Shown: in pieces, positions 6,370-7,084 of the stretch | Numbering within the stretch: the first letter of the stretch is position 1 | Layout: each line of letters begins with the position of its first letter | DNA from: Phenylobacterium sp. | Lineage (GTDB): Bacteria; Pseudomonadota; Alphaproteobacteria; Caulobacterales; Caulobacteraceae | NCBI GenBank assembly: GCA_028291285.1 | Contig: JAQGIJ010000528.1 | Coordinates: 1 to 7,084 of the forward strand | Direction of reading: 5' to 3' | DNA length: 7,084 bases | The notes under the pieces: model-generated | Seen by the model: the letters and a program-made list of their open reading frames with translations, nothing else | Databases searched by the model: none | Told to the model about the DNA's origin: nothing | Program-made: the position numbers and the translations under genes

Positions 6370-7037
6370 GCGCCGACCTCAGCCCCGACCTGAGGCATGT
6401 GACGACCTGGCTCTTCGACCTGGACAACACCCTCTATCCGGTCGAGTCGGGCTTCATGGGCGAGATCGAGCGGCGGATGACCGCCTTCGTCATGCGCCTC
6501 ACCGGCCTTCCCCGCGACGAGGCCTACCGGCTGCAGAAGAGCTACCTGGCCGAGCATGGGCTGACGCTACGCGGCCTGATGCTCAACCACGGTGTCGACC
6601 CGGCGGAGTTCCACGCCATCTTCCACGACATGTCGCTGGAGGCGCTGGCGCACGATCCGGAGCTGATCACGGCGATCGGGCGCCTGCCGGGCCGGCGGCT
6701 GATCTTCACCAACGCCGACGAGGTTCACGCCGAGCGGGTGCTGGTCAGGCTGGGCCTCGCCCACCTGTTCCACGAGGTCTTCCACATCGGCTCCTTCGGC
6801 TATGTGCCCAAGCCCGATCCGGAGCCCTTCGCGCGGATGTGCGCCGAGCATGACGTCGCGCCGGCCGCGACCGCCTTCTTCGAGGATTCCGAGCGCAACC
6901 TGCAGCCCGCCGCCGAGCTCGGCATGACCACCGTGCTGGTCGGCCCGCAGGCGCAGGCCTCGACCGCGCCCTTCGTCACCTACCGCGCCCAGCACCTCGC
7001 GCCCTTCCTGCGCGAGGCGCGCCTGCGCGCCGCCTGA
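6366..7037 (+). CDS. HAD-superfamily hydrolase, pyrimidine 5'-nucleotidase type
   Basis: 223-residue cytoplasmic haloacid-dehalogenase-fold phosphatase. Motif I is FDLDNTLYP with nucleophile D18 and general acid D20; motif II T115 in 'LIFTNAD'; motif III K149 in '[10 protein letters not shown]'; motif IV E173-D174 in 'FFEDSERNL'. The helical cap lies between motifs I and II (about 25-105). The 'DLDNTLYP' opening and 'FTNAD', with size about 220, are typical of the SDT1-like pyrimidine 5'-nucleotidase group, which removes phosphate from UMP/CMP or related nucleotides. True substrates in this subgroup are rarely tested, so the specificity is inferred. The ATG overlaps the argB stop (ATGA), pointing to translational coupling and one mRNA. 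I recall alphaproteobacterial genomes keeping this HAD gene between argB and dapD. Confidence 0.9.
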   Translation: MSADLSPDLRHVTTWLFDLDNTLYPVESGFMGEIERRMTAFVMRLTGLPRDEAYRLQKSYLAEHGLTLRGLMLNHGVDPAEFHAIFHDMSLEALAHDPELITAIGRLPGRRLIFTNADEVHAERVLVRLGLAHLFHEVFHIGSFGYVPKPDPEPFARMCAEHDVAPAATAFFEDSERNLQPAAELGMTTVLVGPQAQASTAPFVTYRAQHLAPFLREARLRAA

Positions 7038-7050
7038 CCCCGAGAGGACC

Positions 7051-7084
7051 ATGACCACCATCACCGCCGACGACCTGAAGAGCG
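7051..7084 (+). CDS. Start of the next gene, cut by window (possibly dapD)
   Basis: ATG at 7051 opens MTTITADDLKS and runs off the window. GAGAGGA (7042-7048) lies just upstream, closer than ideal, and the gap to the HAD stop is 13 bp, so it probably belongs to the argB-HAD operon. Eleven residues are too few to identify the product. Synteny remembered from alphaproteobacteria suggests dapD (tetrahydrodipicolinate N-succinyltransferase, lysine and peptidoglycan precursor synthesis), but I cannot show this from the bases present. Confidence 0.6.
   Translation, partial: MTTITADDLKS

Noticed and set aside
1..7084. tRNA, rRNA, CRISPR array, insertion sequence, toxin-antitoxin or defence genes
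   Set aside because: I looked on both strands and saw no cloverleaf with TTC-purine loop, no regularly spaced direct repeats, no transposase and no such gene pairs; intergenic space is under 400 bp in total.

Overview
The window is a GC-rich (visibly well over 65% G+C), tightly packed stretch of bacterial chromosome with every supported gene on the + strand. The proteins, the order rpmH-rnpA-yidC-engB followed by argB-HAD phosphatase, the ease with which GTG and TTG serve as starts, and a palindromic intergenic repeat of a type I associate with Caulobacterales all point to an alphaproteobacterium, most likely Caulobacteraceae (Caulobacter or Phenylobacterium-like). That placement is inference from remembered family sequences, not from a search.

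Layout. (1) 1-948: the 3' 95% or so of a zinc-independent NADPH:quinone oxidoreductase, cut by the left window edge. (2) 949-1017: a short gap with a good promoter candidate. (3) 1018-4059: a compact ribosome/RNA-processing/membrane-insertion cluster: rpmH (ribosomal protein L34), rnpA (RNase P protein), yidC (membrane insertase) and engB (ribosome-assembly GTPase). yidC and engB overlap by 4 nt, and rnpA abuts or overlaps yidC. (4) 4111-5253: an acyl-CoA dehydrogenase of the long-chain (LCAD) type, with its own ribosome-binding site. (5) 5254-5454: a 201-bp gap holding a 120-bp nested palindromic repeat and a candidate promoter. (6) 5455-7037: argB (arginine-sensitive type N-acetylglutamate kinase) overlapping by 4 nt a HAD hydrolase of the pyrimidine 5'-nucleotidase type. 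(7) 7051-7084: the first codons of another gene, which from gene order could be dapD.

How the genes work together. L34, the RNase P protein, YidC and EngB serve translation and membrane protein biogenesis and look co-transcribed from a promoter just before rpmH. argB and the HAD gene look like a second, translationally coupled unit with its own promoter, leading toward amino-acid biosynthesis. The acyl-CoA dehydrogenase is functionally unrelated (fatty-acid oxidation) and sits with the repeat between the two conserved blocks.

This is ordinary core genome. I see no phage, CRISPR, toxin-antitoxin, defence or biosynthetic system. The most notable items are the nested palindrome, the shared promoter-like element before rpmH and argB, and several start sites that are easy to misannotate (rpmH too short for many ORF filters, engB hidden inside a much longer open frame, argB with an upstream extension through the repeat).
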